From NCBI GenBank assembly GCA_016190665.1, contig JACPQD010000103.1:1-64000 (forward strand): DNA of 64,000 bases, written 5' to 3'. This DNA is from Chloroflexota bacterium. GTDB taxonomy: Bacteria > Chloroflexota > Dehalococcoidia > JACPQD01. Below are positions 1-8,660 of this stretch, piece after piece. Made by a program: the position numbers and the translations under genes. The notes under the pieces were generated by a model, which saw only the letters and a list, made by a program, of their open reading frames with translations, did not search any database and was not told where the DNA came from. How positions within the stretch are numbered: the first letter of the stretch is position 1; the number at the start of each line of letters is the position of its first letter.

Positions 1-140
1 CTCCGCGGGAGAGGACTAAGGTGAGGGGGCTTTCCGGTTTCACCCTCACCCTACCCTCTCCCGTCGAGGGAGAGGAAAGCTAAAGAACCGGCGTTCGGCC
101 CGAAAACATGTTACGCCTACTTCTACAACTTGGTACTAGT
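1..140. repeat. Long direct repeat, copy A
   Basis: This segment matches 29578-29716 almost base for base, with about ten differences and one extra T in this copy. It contains an inverted pair, CCTCTCCC and GGGAGAGG, around CGTCGA, so it can form a hairpin. The copy may continue left of the window. Its right edge ends in the stop codon of the HMGL-type gene. Confidence 0.85.
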
Positions 141-1386
141 CGATGACTTGCTGGATGATACGCTCCATCTCATCGTCGGTGGCATATTTCTTGGCCCGGC
201 AGATGTCCATAAGATCGGCGTATATCCTGTCGAGCTGGTTATCTGTTGCCTTGAGTCCCATTGTGTCTAGCTTCACCTGGATTGGCCCGTTGCGTCCGGG
301 GTCCGTCGTCGGCCCCCAAAGGATGCTTCTCCTATTCCCGACGGCCTCTGCCTTTATGTTTTCCCAGATGTACCACTGGCCCTTCACTATCGGCGATAGG
401 TGCCAGCCCGCATAGGTGTACATATTCTCTCCGACGATCGGCCTGTTGGAAGAAATTCTCATCCCGTAAACTTCTTCCACTAGCTTACACAGTCCGTATA
501 GCTGCGACAGGTCGATGCCGGTTTCCGTCCCATATAGAACTTCGAGCGCTACTGCTACTTGCTCCAGCGCCGCGTTACCGCACTTATGCCCGGTGCTGTT
601 CACCGTGACATCGGCCATCTGAGCCCCGGCGCGGAAAGCAGCCAGAGTGTTGGCCGTTGCCAGGCCAAAATCATCGTGACAGTGGACGTCTATCTCGATC
701 TTGGGACCGACCAGGGCTCTTGCATACTTGACGAGGAAATGGAAGACTTCTGGGGTACTCCAGCCCCTTCCATCATAAATGCATACCCTGTCGGCTCCCG
801 CCTCTGCATAGGCTGTGAAAGTCCTGGCAAAGTCGTCGAGACGGTCGCCGCGGCCGCCAATTGCCGTGAACATGCCCTTTTCTTTTGAGTAGGCCACCGC
901 ATCATGAATCCTGTCCAGGACCTCTTCCTCTTTATATCGCCCCTCGCTGTGACGGCCCGGAGCATATATCCGCCCCAGGGCAGCCACGATATTGACAACG
1001 TCAAACCCCGCCTCTACAGCCCTATCGATCATTTCCCGATAGTTGGTGCGTAAGGCGACATGAGCTCCCAGCCTCATCTTGCATCCGGATGCCTTCAACT
1101 GCCCTACGAAGTCACGATGCTCAGGTATTCCCGGATAGCCGGCCTCTATCTCCCGGATTCCGGCCATCTCGAGGCGCTCAGCTATCCGAAGCCTGTCGTC
1201 GTTGGTCGCGTAGACACGCGGAGTGTTAGCCCCGGACCTCAGCGTGTCATCCTTCAGCAAGACCCGGCGCTTTGGAGCACCAGCTACCGACAACACTTCA
1301 ACCGTCTTGCTTCTCAGCCATCTCCCCTGATCGTCGGCTATCGCCTCTCCTTCAAGAATGGTGGCATCCAACGTCGATTCTGACAC
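136..1386 (-). CDS. HMGL-like (DRE-TIM) acyltransferase/lyase family protein
   Basis: A TIM-barrel enzyme of the HMGL-like family, which includes isopropylmalate, homocitrate and citramalate synthases and 4-hydroxy-2-oxovalerate aldolase. With a GTG start at 1386, preceded by GGAAGGAG, the protein has 416 residues. The metal and catalytic loop is DDTLR at 46-50, and the HxH metal pair is H235 and H237 (VHCHDDFG). A glycine-rich CGNAALEQ segment follows, comparable to the GNASLEE of isopropylmalate synthases. No C-terminal regulatory LeuA dimer domain is evident. It is the last gene of the leftmost run and follows a glutamate mutase fragment. The family is clear. The substrate, a 2-oxo acid or acyl-CoA, cannot be read from the sequence. 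Confidence 0.85.
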   Translation of the reverse strand: MSESTLDATILEGEAIADDQGRWLRSKTVEVLSVAGAPKRRVLLKDDTLRSGANTPRVYATNDDRLRIAERLEMAGIREIEAGYPGIPEHRDFVGQLKASGCKMRLGAHVALRTNYREMIDRAVEAGFDVVNIVAALGRIYAPGRHSEGRYKEEEVLDRIHDAVAYSKEKGMFTAIGGRGDRLDDFARTFTAYAEAGADRVCIYDGRGWSTPEVFHFLVKYARALVGPKIEIDVHCHDDFGLATANTLAAFRAGAQMADVTVNSTGHKCGNAALEQVAVALEVLYGTETGIDLSQLYGLCKLVEEVYGMRISSNRPIVGENMYTYAGWHLSPIVKGQWYIWENIKAEAVGNRRSILWGPTTDPGRNGPIQVKLDTMGLKATDNQLDRIYADLMDICRAKKYATDDEMERIIQQVID

Positions 1387-1417
1387 CGCTTTCTCCTTCC
1401 CAGCGCACATCGAGCTT

Positions 1418-1882
1418 CTATCTTGCCAGAGTCCCCTGACTGCTCGACAAGATACTTTGCGCCAGGAGTTCATAATCGACCTTCCGCTGCTCCAACCGTT
1501 CTCTCTCCCTGACCTTTTCCCTATGGTATTCCTTGGAGGCCTCATCTAGGCCAAAATCCACGAATCTCACGCCACCCTCAGCATCCCGAACGGTAATTAC
1601 ATCCGCGAATTCGGCGTAACGACGACTGTTAGTGAAGGGGACCGGAAGGAAGCCCTGCTCGAATGCCATCACTGTCCCCACGGCAGCGGCTCCCTCCCCG
1701 GTTTCGAGGATCCTATCCACGAGTGACTTTACTTCGCGTCTGGTCGCCTCACTCTCAATCTCGAGGTCCGGGTTCACGAAGGGGCGCTGGTCCTTGAGCA
1801 AGTCTATCACCATCCGCACCGCGCCTAGGGCTACTGCGTTCGATTCCTTCGACTGCAGGTTGCGGCCTTGATCGGCGCCGCC
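1418..1882 (-). pseudogene. C-terminal fragment of glutamate mutase epsilon (large) subunit
   Basis: The reading frame matches only the last third of methylaspartate (glutamate) mutase E subunit. It keeps the tract KESNAVALGAVRMVIDLL, then EGAAAVGTVMAFEQGFL, VRFVDFG and the charged KVRERERLEQRK tail. The family normally has about 480 residues, and here the cobalamin- and substrate-binding barrel is absent. The frame is closed upstream by a TGA at 1883-1885, right after the preceding selenoprotein gene ends. The first usable start is GTG at 1819, giving 133 residues. Most likely this is a deletion remnant. A functional C-terminal-domain-only protein is possible because the frame is intact and lies in the gene run. 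Confidence 0.75.
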
Positions 1883-1885
1883 TCA

Positions 1886-3532
1886 TTACTCCGGGATAGC
1901 CCTAGTCACAGAGAGGGTATGGCTGTAGGTCGGAATAAACAAGGAATGCCTGCCTGGTCCTCCGGCCACGACAATCATGACATCCTCCTTCCTCGCGGCG
2001 AGGGGGATCAGGGCGTCGTCCGGAAATCCGGCGAAACGGTAGTTTCGGTTATCCTCGGAGAACCTGCTGAGGGGGCGCCTCGATTTCTCGTAGACGTACT
2101 CCTTGACATCACTCTTGGAGAAGCCGTCGCGCGCCAGCGTGGCCGCATGTTCCGGGGAGATGACCAGCATGGGTTCTCCCTCCATATGCCGGTTATTGCA
2201 GCCGACGATGCTCATGGTCCCCACGATGGTGGTGAGTATACCCACAGCGCTCAAGCTGGCGTGGTCGTTAATGTTGTGGGGCGCCTCTGAACCAGTCACG
2301 GTAACGGTGCTGACATGGGCAGGAAATCCCCTCTCCACGTGCAAAGGCTCCCAGGGACTTTCCTCCTCGTTCTCGCCGATGCAATAAGTATACTTGCCGG
2401 GGTGACCGTGGGTGGCCCTGTCCCTCAGCCCTGGGGCGGCTCCGCCGATGTTCAGCAGAATGAGCCTGATTGCCCCGCCGATAGCGGCGTTGCTTCTCCT
2501 TCCCGGTCCGAAGGCATTGCCGCCGCAATTAATGTGGAGCTTTTCTCTGATTGGCCCATTAAGGATGGCAAGGGGAGCCGCCGGATAGGTGGCGAGGAGG
2601 ACCCCGCGCAGGTTGAACTTCTCCTCGCACATGGCTTCGATGGCGGTGATAATCACCGGCAGGTACTCGGGACGGCAACCCGCCATAACAGCGTTGACGG
2701 CAATCTTCTCCACCGTGGCTAGACCGCCACCGGGCTGCACCTCCGCCACCACCTCCTTGGGGTCCCTTGAGGTGCCGGAGAGCACCTTCTCCACTTCCTC
2801 CACCGTCGGCGGGATGATGGGAAGGCCATCGGACCATCCTTTCGCCACAAAAAGCTCGTGCACTGCCATCGAGGAGTTGGCCACCCTGACCTGCCCCGAG
2901 ACGAGCTTGCGGGTTGTCTCACGCCTGACAGATACTGGCTCAGCGCGGCGCATCCCAGCCGGGACTGCCTCCGGCTCAGTTGACTTGTCACCTGTCAGCA
3001 GGGAGACCATCTCCTCGAACACATCGTCGGCCCTTTCCTGCACCTCCTTTGTCTTCAGTCCTCCCAAGGGGTGGCGGATGGCGGCAATATTGAGCGACGG
3101 TATGCCGAATCGTTTCCCCTCCACCCTGGCCAGCACCAGGAAAGCCTCTGTGCAGAGAGTCACCGTGGGCGTTCCTCTCTTCTCCAGTTCCACCGCGTCG
3201 TGGACACTCCACGACGTGCAGGAGCCTCAGTCACCCACGGCGTTGACCACGAGGTCGCATCGGGCGGCGAGCTCGTCCAGTAGCTCGGCGGGGGCGGGCC
3301 AGGAGCCGCCTCCGGCGCTAGCGAGCTTCGCTCGCCTCACAATATCCTTAAGGTTGAATCTCTGAATGAGGCGTTCCTCGATTCTGGCAAGTAAGAGGTC
3401 GCCGTTGGGCTTCCGGTTCCAGAGGAAGCCTATCACCCTTCCGTCGAGATCGTCGAGACGAGACGCCGCCTTCGCCTCGGCGACCCTCGGCGGGGAGGTG
3501 GGATCCATAACCTCGATGTAGTCTCTTGTCAT
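1886..3532 (-). CDS. UGSC-family selenoprotein fused to GWTDGLP-type domain (Sec102)
   Basis: Predicted selenoprotein of 548 residues if the TGA at 3227-3229 is read as Sec102. Residues 1-101 form the UGSC N-terminal module (GRVIGFLWNRKPNGD, then a VVNAVGD strand). The motif U-G-S-C-T (102-106) follows, then ELEKRGTPTVTL, like the helix-strand after the Sec motif in its paralogues. The second module starts near residue 230 with GWSDGLPIIPPT and carries NAVMAGC (Cys about 286), NGPI, NAAIGGA and PWEPLHVERGF. Frame and homology run through the TGA without a shift. TGA is a normal stop elsewhere in the window, so a change of genetic code is unlikely. It sits downstream of the EthD-like gene and a glycyl radical enzyme. 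The reaction is unknown. Confidence 0.9.
3197..3229 (-). promoter_or_regulatory. Predicted bacterial SECIS: Sec UGA plus hairpin
   Basis: Eleven nucleotides after the TGA, GTCGTGGA pairs perfectly with TCCACGAC (8 bp) around a GTG loop. Counting the U of UGA as 1, the loop begins G23-U24, the loop positions I recall as important in E. coli fdhF. Confidence 0.8.
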
Positions 3533-3566
3533 AAGACCTTCTCAGTGAACAGCATGCCACGCGGCC

Positions 3567-3905
3567 CTAGCTGCCAGGCCGCTTCTCCTGGGAAGGGCGC
3601 AATTGACGCCACAGTGACCGCGAGACTAACTTATGCGGGAAGATCCTGCCTTGGGCTCGCAGCCCCTTCGTGTATTCAGCATAGAACTCCCAGGTCTTGT
3701 TGATATCGTCTGTCTCTATTTCCCAGACGCACAGGTATTTGCCCTCGCTGGGCACTCGCTCGTCGTTGACGTAGAGGGTGGCGCGGGTGAACGCTGGTTG
3801 CTTCAGGAAGTCGGGCAGGTGCATCTTCTCATACCATTCCAGAAACTCCGTCTCCTTGCCCTCATCAGAACACGCGGTCTGCACCAAATAGACCCATCTG
3901 CCCAT
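3567..3905 (-). CDS. Small EthD/dimeric alpha-beta barrel protein
   Basis: 112 residues with the pattern of EthD-like or Dabb dimeric ferredoxin-fold proteins: an N-terminal YLVQT strand, then EFLEWYEKMHLPDFL near residues 20-35, then an ATLYVND strand and a YLCVWEIET strand. Proteins of this fold often bind or protonate small hydrophobic intermediates. It lies 32 bp after the glycyl radical enzyme and 34 bp before a selenoprotein, so it is probably co-transcribed. The start ATG has GAAGGGAG upstream. No catalytic residues can be assigned. Fold assignment is by pattern only. Confidence 0.65.
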   Translation of the reverse strand: MGRWVYLVQTACSDEGKETEFLEWYEKMHLPDFLKQPAFTRATLYVNDERVPSEGKYLCVWEIETDDINKTWEFYAEYTKGLRAQGRIFPHKLVSRSLWRQLRPSQEKRPGS

Positions 3906-3937
3906 CGGATTACTCTTCTCCCTTCGTCAGCCAGAAT

Positions 3938-6367
3938 TCACAAGCATTGCTCGGTGCGGCGGATGATCTCGTCCTGCACCTCGGGCGAGAGGTTGACGAA
4001 ATAGGCGCTGTAACCCGCCACGCGGACCACAAGGTCCTTGAATCTCTCAGGCTGCCTTTTCGCTTCGAGCAGCGTATCCCTGTTAAGGAAATTGTACTGG
4101 ATATGGATCCCACCGTTGCCCAGGAAGGTCTCCGTAAGCCCGGCAACCTTGTTCAGCGCTTCGTCGCTTTGAACAATGGTGATAGGCATCTTCATATTCA
4201 GTATGGCCACCGCCGCCTCGTTGAAGTCCGCCTTAAGCGCCGACTTCAGGACAGCGGTCGGCCCGCTCCTGTCCAGCCCCTGGCTGGGGGACAGGGAGCC
4301 GTCAGCCAGGATCTCCTTCGCCTTGCGTCCATCAGGCAACGCCCCAACGCCCTTTCCGCCGACATAGTGCCAGCCAACACCCGGCCTATTGATGGCATAC
4401 GGGAAGCCAAAGGCGTTCTTCTCCGAGAAGATAATGCTGGCGGAGAATTTGGCTATGTCCCGCAGGAGGTAGTCCACCTCGTCGACGTCATTGCCATACT
4501 TTGGCGCGGCCAGGCACATCTGACGGATTTCCTCGCCTCTCTCGCCCTCGAAGTTAGCATCCAAAGCCTCCAGCAGCTCGGCCATGGTGAGTTTCCCAGT
4601 GTCATAGACGAGCTTCTTTATTGCCGCCAAAGAGTCAGCCGCATTCACGAACCCGCGGTCTTTCGCGTACCAGACGGGATAGGCCCCGTTGCCACCCACA
4701 TACAAATCCTGTCCGTTGTCCAGGCAGTTGGGAAGCAGGGCGGAAAGGAGAGGCATACGCCAGAGCTGGGATTCAGCGCGGTGAGCCAGGCCTCCCGCCC
4801 ACAGAAGTCTACGGGTGGCGAACTCGCACTGCTCCTTGAAGGCTTCGAGGACTTCCTCGAAGGTCCCGAAGGTGCGCGGGTCTCCGGTCTCAGGCCCAAT
4901 CCGCTTGCCGGTCACCGGCGAAACGCCGTTATGGAGCGCCAGATCGAGGATGAGCGATTGATTCATGTATACGGGTTTCATGTAGTGCCGCTGCGGCTCG
5001 GCCACTGGCTGCGAGCAGCCCAGCATGGCGTAGTCGCGCGCCGCTTCGAGTGTAGTGCCCCGCTCAGCGAGATAGGCGATGATATGGTTATCGCTCAAGT
5101 ACATCGGGATACCGCCAACCTTGCGATTAGTTTCCAGGCCTTTCATCAGAATCCGGCGCGGTGCGCCCTTGTGCCAGCGCAAAGAGGCCTGCGGCTGCGC
5201 ATATCCCATCAATCCCATCATATGCAGGATGAGGTAAGTCAGTTCGTTAGATGCATCCTCCCCGTCTCTTGTCATGCCGCCCAGCGTGACATGCTGTATC
5301 ATGGTCACCTGGGAATGCTCTCTCCAGAACTTCGTCCTGACCATCTCCCCTCGGGCAAGGAAGGAAAGCAGATCACCTATAAGCTCACCGGCCATCGCCG
5401 GCGTCAGACGCCCTTGCTCCATGTCTCTCTTGAAGAAAGGATACAAATACTGGTCGAGACGCCCCACGTGGTTGCCGAGGCAGCCGCCTTCACACAACAG
5501 ACCCAGACACATCAGGCGCAGGGACTGGATCGCCTCATGGAAGGTGCGGGCCGGATTCTCCGGCACCCAGTTGCATACAGCGGCGATCTCTTGCAGCTCC
5601 CGTCTTCGGGTAGGGTTCTCCTCCCGGCCAGCCATTTCGAGGGCAAGCTGGGCATACCTCCCGGCCAGGGCGGTTACGCCTTCGCAGGCAATGACAACAG
5701 CCTGCCAGAAATACAGCTTCTCTGGGTCCTGCTCCTGTCTCTCTACAAAGCGCTGGATGCCCCTTTGAGCCTCCTCCCTCATACCGCGCAGCCCCTTGCT
5801 TATGACTTTGTCGAACATGGGAACGCCAAGCTCCTGAGGCAACTCCTCATAAGGATGTGTGCCCTTGGCTTCCACGACATCGTCATACCAGGCGCCCATC
5901 ACTTCCCTGCGGGTCTTTCTGACCAGCTCGGCGGGGGTCTTACCCTTGAAATAGGCCATGGCCTCCACGCAGGCCTTCCAGTCCTCGTCAGAGACAGTCC
6001 CCCTTATTTCCGGGCTGCCGAAGGTGGACTTGCCATCGCCAGCTACCTCCGAGAGATACTCAGCGTCCCACATGATGCTGGGGTAGGCGCCGCGCAAAAA
6101 CCTGGTCAGGCTGCCCACTGTCAACTCGCCCTCATGGATCGTTACCGGGATGCCCTCGAGGACCCGCTTCAGCGCCTTAGCCCGGCGCAGTTCAATATGT
6201 TCCCCTTCGCTCTCCTTGTAAGACTCCATGGCGAGCCTGGGGGACTCGCCGCAGACTCTGGGGACGGCGCTGAAATAGGCCTCCCTGAGCTGCCGTAACC
6301 GCTGGCTCAACCGCAACCCTTCTATCTGCCGCAACATCGACTCGTTGTAAACCTTCGTACCTATCAT
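3938..6367 (-). CDS. Glycyl radical enzyme, PFL-like family
   Basis: 809 residues from the ATG at 6367, which has GGGAGGAG just upstream. The C-terminal glycyl radical loop is RVAGYSAYF with the radical Gly at about 785. The active-site Cys is C451 in LGCSQPVAEP. In eliminating members such as glycerol dehydratase and choline lyase the motif is CxE, where Glu acts as general base. Here that position is Gln (C-S-Q), so a different substrate class or proton path is likely. The N-terminal part has the usual PFL-domain features (VTIHEGELTVGS, NPARTFHEA). It lies between two selenoprotein genes. No radical-SAM activating enzyme is present in the window. A second paralogue is at 40898-43324. Confidence 0.92.
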   Translation of the reverse strand: MIGTKVYNESMLRQIEGLRLSQRLRQLREAYFSAVPRVCGESPRLAMESYKESEGEHIELRRAKALKRVLEGIPVTIHEGELTVGSLTRFLRGAYPSIMWDAEYLSEVAGDGKSTFGSPEIRGTVSDEDWKACVEAMAYFKGKTPAELVRKTRREVMGAWYDDVVEAKGTHPYEELPQELGVPMFDKVISKGLRGMREEAQRGIQRFVERQEQDPEKLYFWQAVVIACEGVTALAGRYAQLALEMAGREENPTRRRELQEIAAVCNWVPENPARTFHEAIQSLRLMCLGLLCEGGCLGNHVGRLDQYLYPFFKRDMEQGRLTPAMAGELIGDLLSFLARGEMVRTKFWREHSQVTMIQHVTLGGMTRDGEDASNELTYLILHMMGLMGYAQPQASLRWHKGAPRRILMKGLETNRKVGGIPMYLSDNHIIAYLAERGTTLEAARDYAMLGCSQPVAEPQRHYMKPVYMNQSLILDLALHNGVSPVTGKRIGPETGDPRTFGTFEEVLEAFKEQCEFATRRLLWAGGLAHRAESQLWRMPLLSALLPNCLDNGQDLYVGGNGAYPVWYAKDRGFVNAADSLAAIKKLVYDTGKLTMAELLEALDANFEGERGEEIRQMCLAAPKYGNDVDEVDYLLRDIAKFSASIIFSEKNAFGFPYAINRPGVGWHYVGGKGVGALPDGRKAKEILADGSLSPSQGLDRSGPTAVLKSALKADFNEAAVAILNMKMPITIVQSDEALNKVAGLTETFLGNGGIHIQYNFLNRDTLLEAKRQPERFKDLVVRVAGYSAYFVNLSPEVQDEIIRRTEQCL

Positions 6368-6417
6368 GGTCTCCTCCCGTTCCCACGGGTGCTGCACCGT
6401 TTTTCCACTGCGGGCTG

Positions 6418-8133
6418 CTACCGGTATTCTGGGCACCAATTGGCTGGCAGGCGTACCCTCCTACTCACTGGCGCTCCCTGCTTCTGGTGCTGCACATATC
6501 CTCTACTCTGGTTCCTGCCCGGGTCGCCGCTGATCACCACCTCAATCCAGTCGGGCCGCAGGAACACCGGTACAAGTCTATCAGGGTCCGTCGATTCGCA
6601 GAAATCCTTCGATATCAGGCCTTCCTCGACGCACTTGCAAAAGGAGAAACTCGTCGGGCCGGATTGCCAGGCCAGCCTCTCCAGGGCCCCGGCCCGCTCC
6701 CGCGTATTGTCGTAAAGATAGCGCCTGATATCCTCCTTTGTCCAGCCGTCCCGCGCCAACACGCGCGCCACGCTGGGGGATATCACGAATAAGGGCGAGA
6801 AGTGGCCGTAATGCGCGGCGGCAAAGGTCTTGAAAGCCATGCCATAACGTCCGATGAACTCGGAGATGGTTCGCATGTGCTCTATCGCCTCGTTTCCGCC
6901 GCTGTAGATGGGTGGGCTTATGCTGACCACGCTCTGAACCGTTACCACATTGTCGCCCGCCTCGAATCCTCTGTCGACGCTGAAGGGTTTCCAACCCAGC
7001 TCTGCCACGACATCCTCGTTTTCCGCCAGGACCACGTTGAAAGTGGCGCCGATGCTGGCTTTGTCGGTGGCTCCGGGAGGTATGCGCAGCCCCGCCACAT
7101 TCCTCAGGTATAGCCTGAGAAAACGGCCGATACTTGTGTTAGCTTGCCTCCCCACACGCATCACCCCGGCGCCACAGTTGAAACCCAGCTGCTTGATTAT
7201 CGGGCCGTTCAGGATGATAAGGGGTTCCCATCCCGCCGTACTGCCGCCGTCTTCAATGCGGAACACGGGATCGGAGATAGCCTCCACCGCGGCGATGAGA
7301 ACGGGCATGTACTCAGGACGGCATCCGGCCATGACGCCGTTGACGGCCACGTTCCATACGGTTGCCTGCCGGTTCTCAGGCAGAAGAACGCCGATAACCT
7401 CCTCCGGAGATCGATCCGTGAAGGCCAGAAACTTTTCGACCGCGTCGATTGTGGGCGGCATTATGGGAAGCCCCTCGGACCAGGAATTCCTGGTGAAGAA
7501 GTCGTAGAACTCCCAGATCGTCCCCCTGAACACGATGTCCCTTGGTCCCGGTTCGGAAGGCGCTGCTGCGTCTGCAAGCGGCGTGGTCAGTCCCTTGATG
7601 ATGTTCTCTATCAGGACCTCACGGACTTTCCTTTGCACCTCGTCCTTGCTGTCCACCATGATCATGCCCGGGTACTCCGCAACGGCGAGGTTCTCCGCGC
7701 CCAGAGCCTTGGCCGTAGCTCGGGCCTGTTGCACAAAACCCGAGGCGGCGATCGATACGCTGGGGATGCCCGCCCTTTCCGCCACCACGCTCGCCCGCAC
7801 CACGGCGGGAGTGCAGCCCCCTCAAGAGCCCAGCGCTGAGATGACCGCGTCACACCCGTGGGCGCGGAGCAGCGATGGGAGGGCGGCAATGAGTTCCTTT
7901 TCGTTCTTGCCCAGGGTATTGCCAAAGATCGTGTAGTCAACGAATTTGACGCCTGGGTATCTGGTCGACAGCCGCTCCCTGATCGTGCTGAAAACCTCAT
8001 CGCCCTTGAAAAGCCAGTCCCACAGTTGGCAAATGGTCTTTCCGCCCAGTCCGTTCGCCCGCTCGGCCAAATGCAGAGGCGTGTAGACCGATTTCCCGAG
8101 GGGCCATACTACTTCGTACGTGGGTTGTACCAA
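6418..8133 (-). CDS. UGGC selenoprotein fused to GWTDGLP-type domain (Sec104)
   Basis: 571 residues, with Sec104 at TGA 7822-7824 and motif U-G-G-C-T-P-A-V-V. The start is a TTG at 8133 with AAGGAGAGG upstream. The paralogue at 25954-27699 starts with ATG at the equivalent place and begins with nearly the same residues (PTYEVVWPLGKS). The second module reads SWSEGLPIMPPT instead of GWTDGLP, then NGVMAGC, LNGPI and FSVDRGF in place of WEPLHVERGF. The C-terminus ends in a QKQGAPVSRRVRLP stretch shared only with that paralogue, so the two form a distinct subfamily. It lies between the cupin gene and the glycyl radical enzyme gene. Confidence 0.88.
7794..7824 (-). promoter_or_regulatory. Predicted bacterial SECIS: Sec UGA plus hairpin
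   Basis: After TGA and 12 nt, CCCGC pairs with GCGGG around a CGTGGT loop centred 20-21 nt past the TGA. The same loop and stem occur at 27359-27390, where the stem is one pair longer. Confidence 0.65.
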
Positions 8134-8225
8134 GGCGCCCTCTCCTTCGCAGTCCGGAAGAATGAAGTCAACATGTTTACGAGGAGATCGAACCCGGAGC
8201 CACCGTCCAGGATTCCCGGGGGTTC

Positions 8226-8588
8226 CTACTCAACAACGGCTATCACTTCGCCCGGTCCCCGAATCGACAGGTGACTGAAGTACTCTCCCGGCGCCGCAGC
8301 TTGCCAGTGGCTCTCACCCGCAGGAATGAAGACAACGTCGCCCGCCTCCACCTCCCACGAAGCGGTTTCGGTACCGACCACCCCTTTCCCCTCCAAACAG
8401 TACAGTACCTGCTCACTTCCATGGGTGTGCAACTTAGTTCTGGTACCATCAAAGTAGTGGGCCTTGTGGAGGAAGAGCTGCTTGGCCAACATGTCCGTAA
8501 TCAGCGGTTCCGATTCGAAATGCTGGTCTCCAAATGCTGGTCTATAGCCGGGCCCCCTCTTCACAGAATCTCTAGTTATTACCCTCAT
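8226..8588 (-). CDS. Cupin-2 domain protein
   Basis: A 120-residue single-domain cupin. Metal ligands are visible as H54 and H56 with E59 (LHTHGSEQ), and H94 in IPAGESHW, with Gly-rich turns EGKG and EAGD between. Small cupins of this kind are metal-dependent isomerases, lyases or dioxygenases, or simply ligand-binding proteins, so the reaction cannot be named. It sits between the solute-binding lipoprotein gene and a selenoprotein gene. A close paralogue at 24676-25035 is also next to a selenoprotein, which suggests the cupin takes part in the same chemistry. Confidence 0.85.
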   Translation of the reverse strand: MRVITRDSVKRGPGYRPAFGDQHFESEPLITDMLAKQLFLHKAHYFDGTRTKLHTHGSEQVLYCLEGKGVVGTETASWEVEAGDVVFIPAGESHWQAAAPGEYFSHLSIRGPGEVIAVVE

Positions 8589-8660
8589 GTGTTTTTCCTC
8601 TTCCCAGGATTTGCCTTCTCAGCCCTTGTCCCCCCGAGATGTCAAGACATCTGAAAGCCG

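Noticed and set aside
3947..6298. Long open frame on the plus strand opposite the first glycyl radical enzyme
   Set aside because: It is a shadow of a GC-rich gene on the other strand. The minus-strand frame has full family motifs and a ribosome site; the plus-strand product has no recognisable domain.
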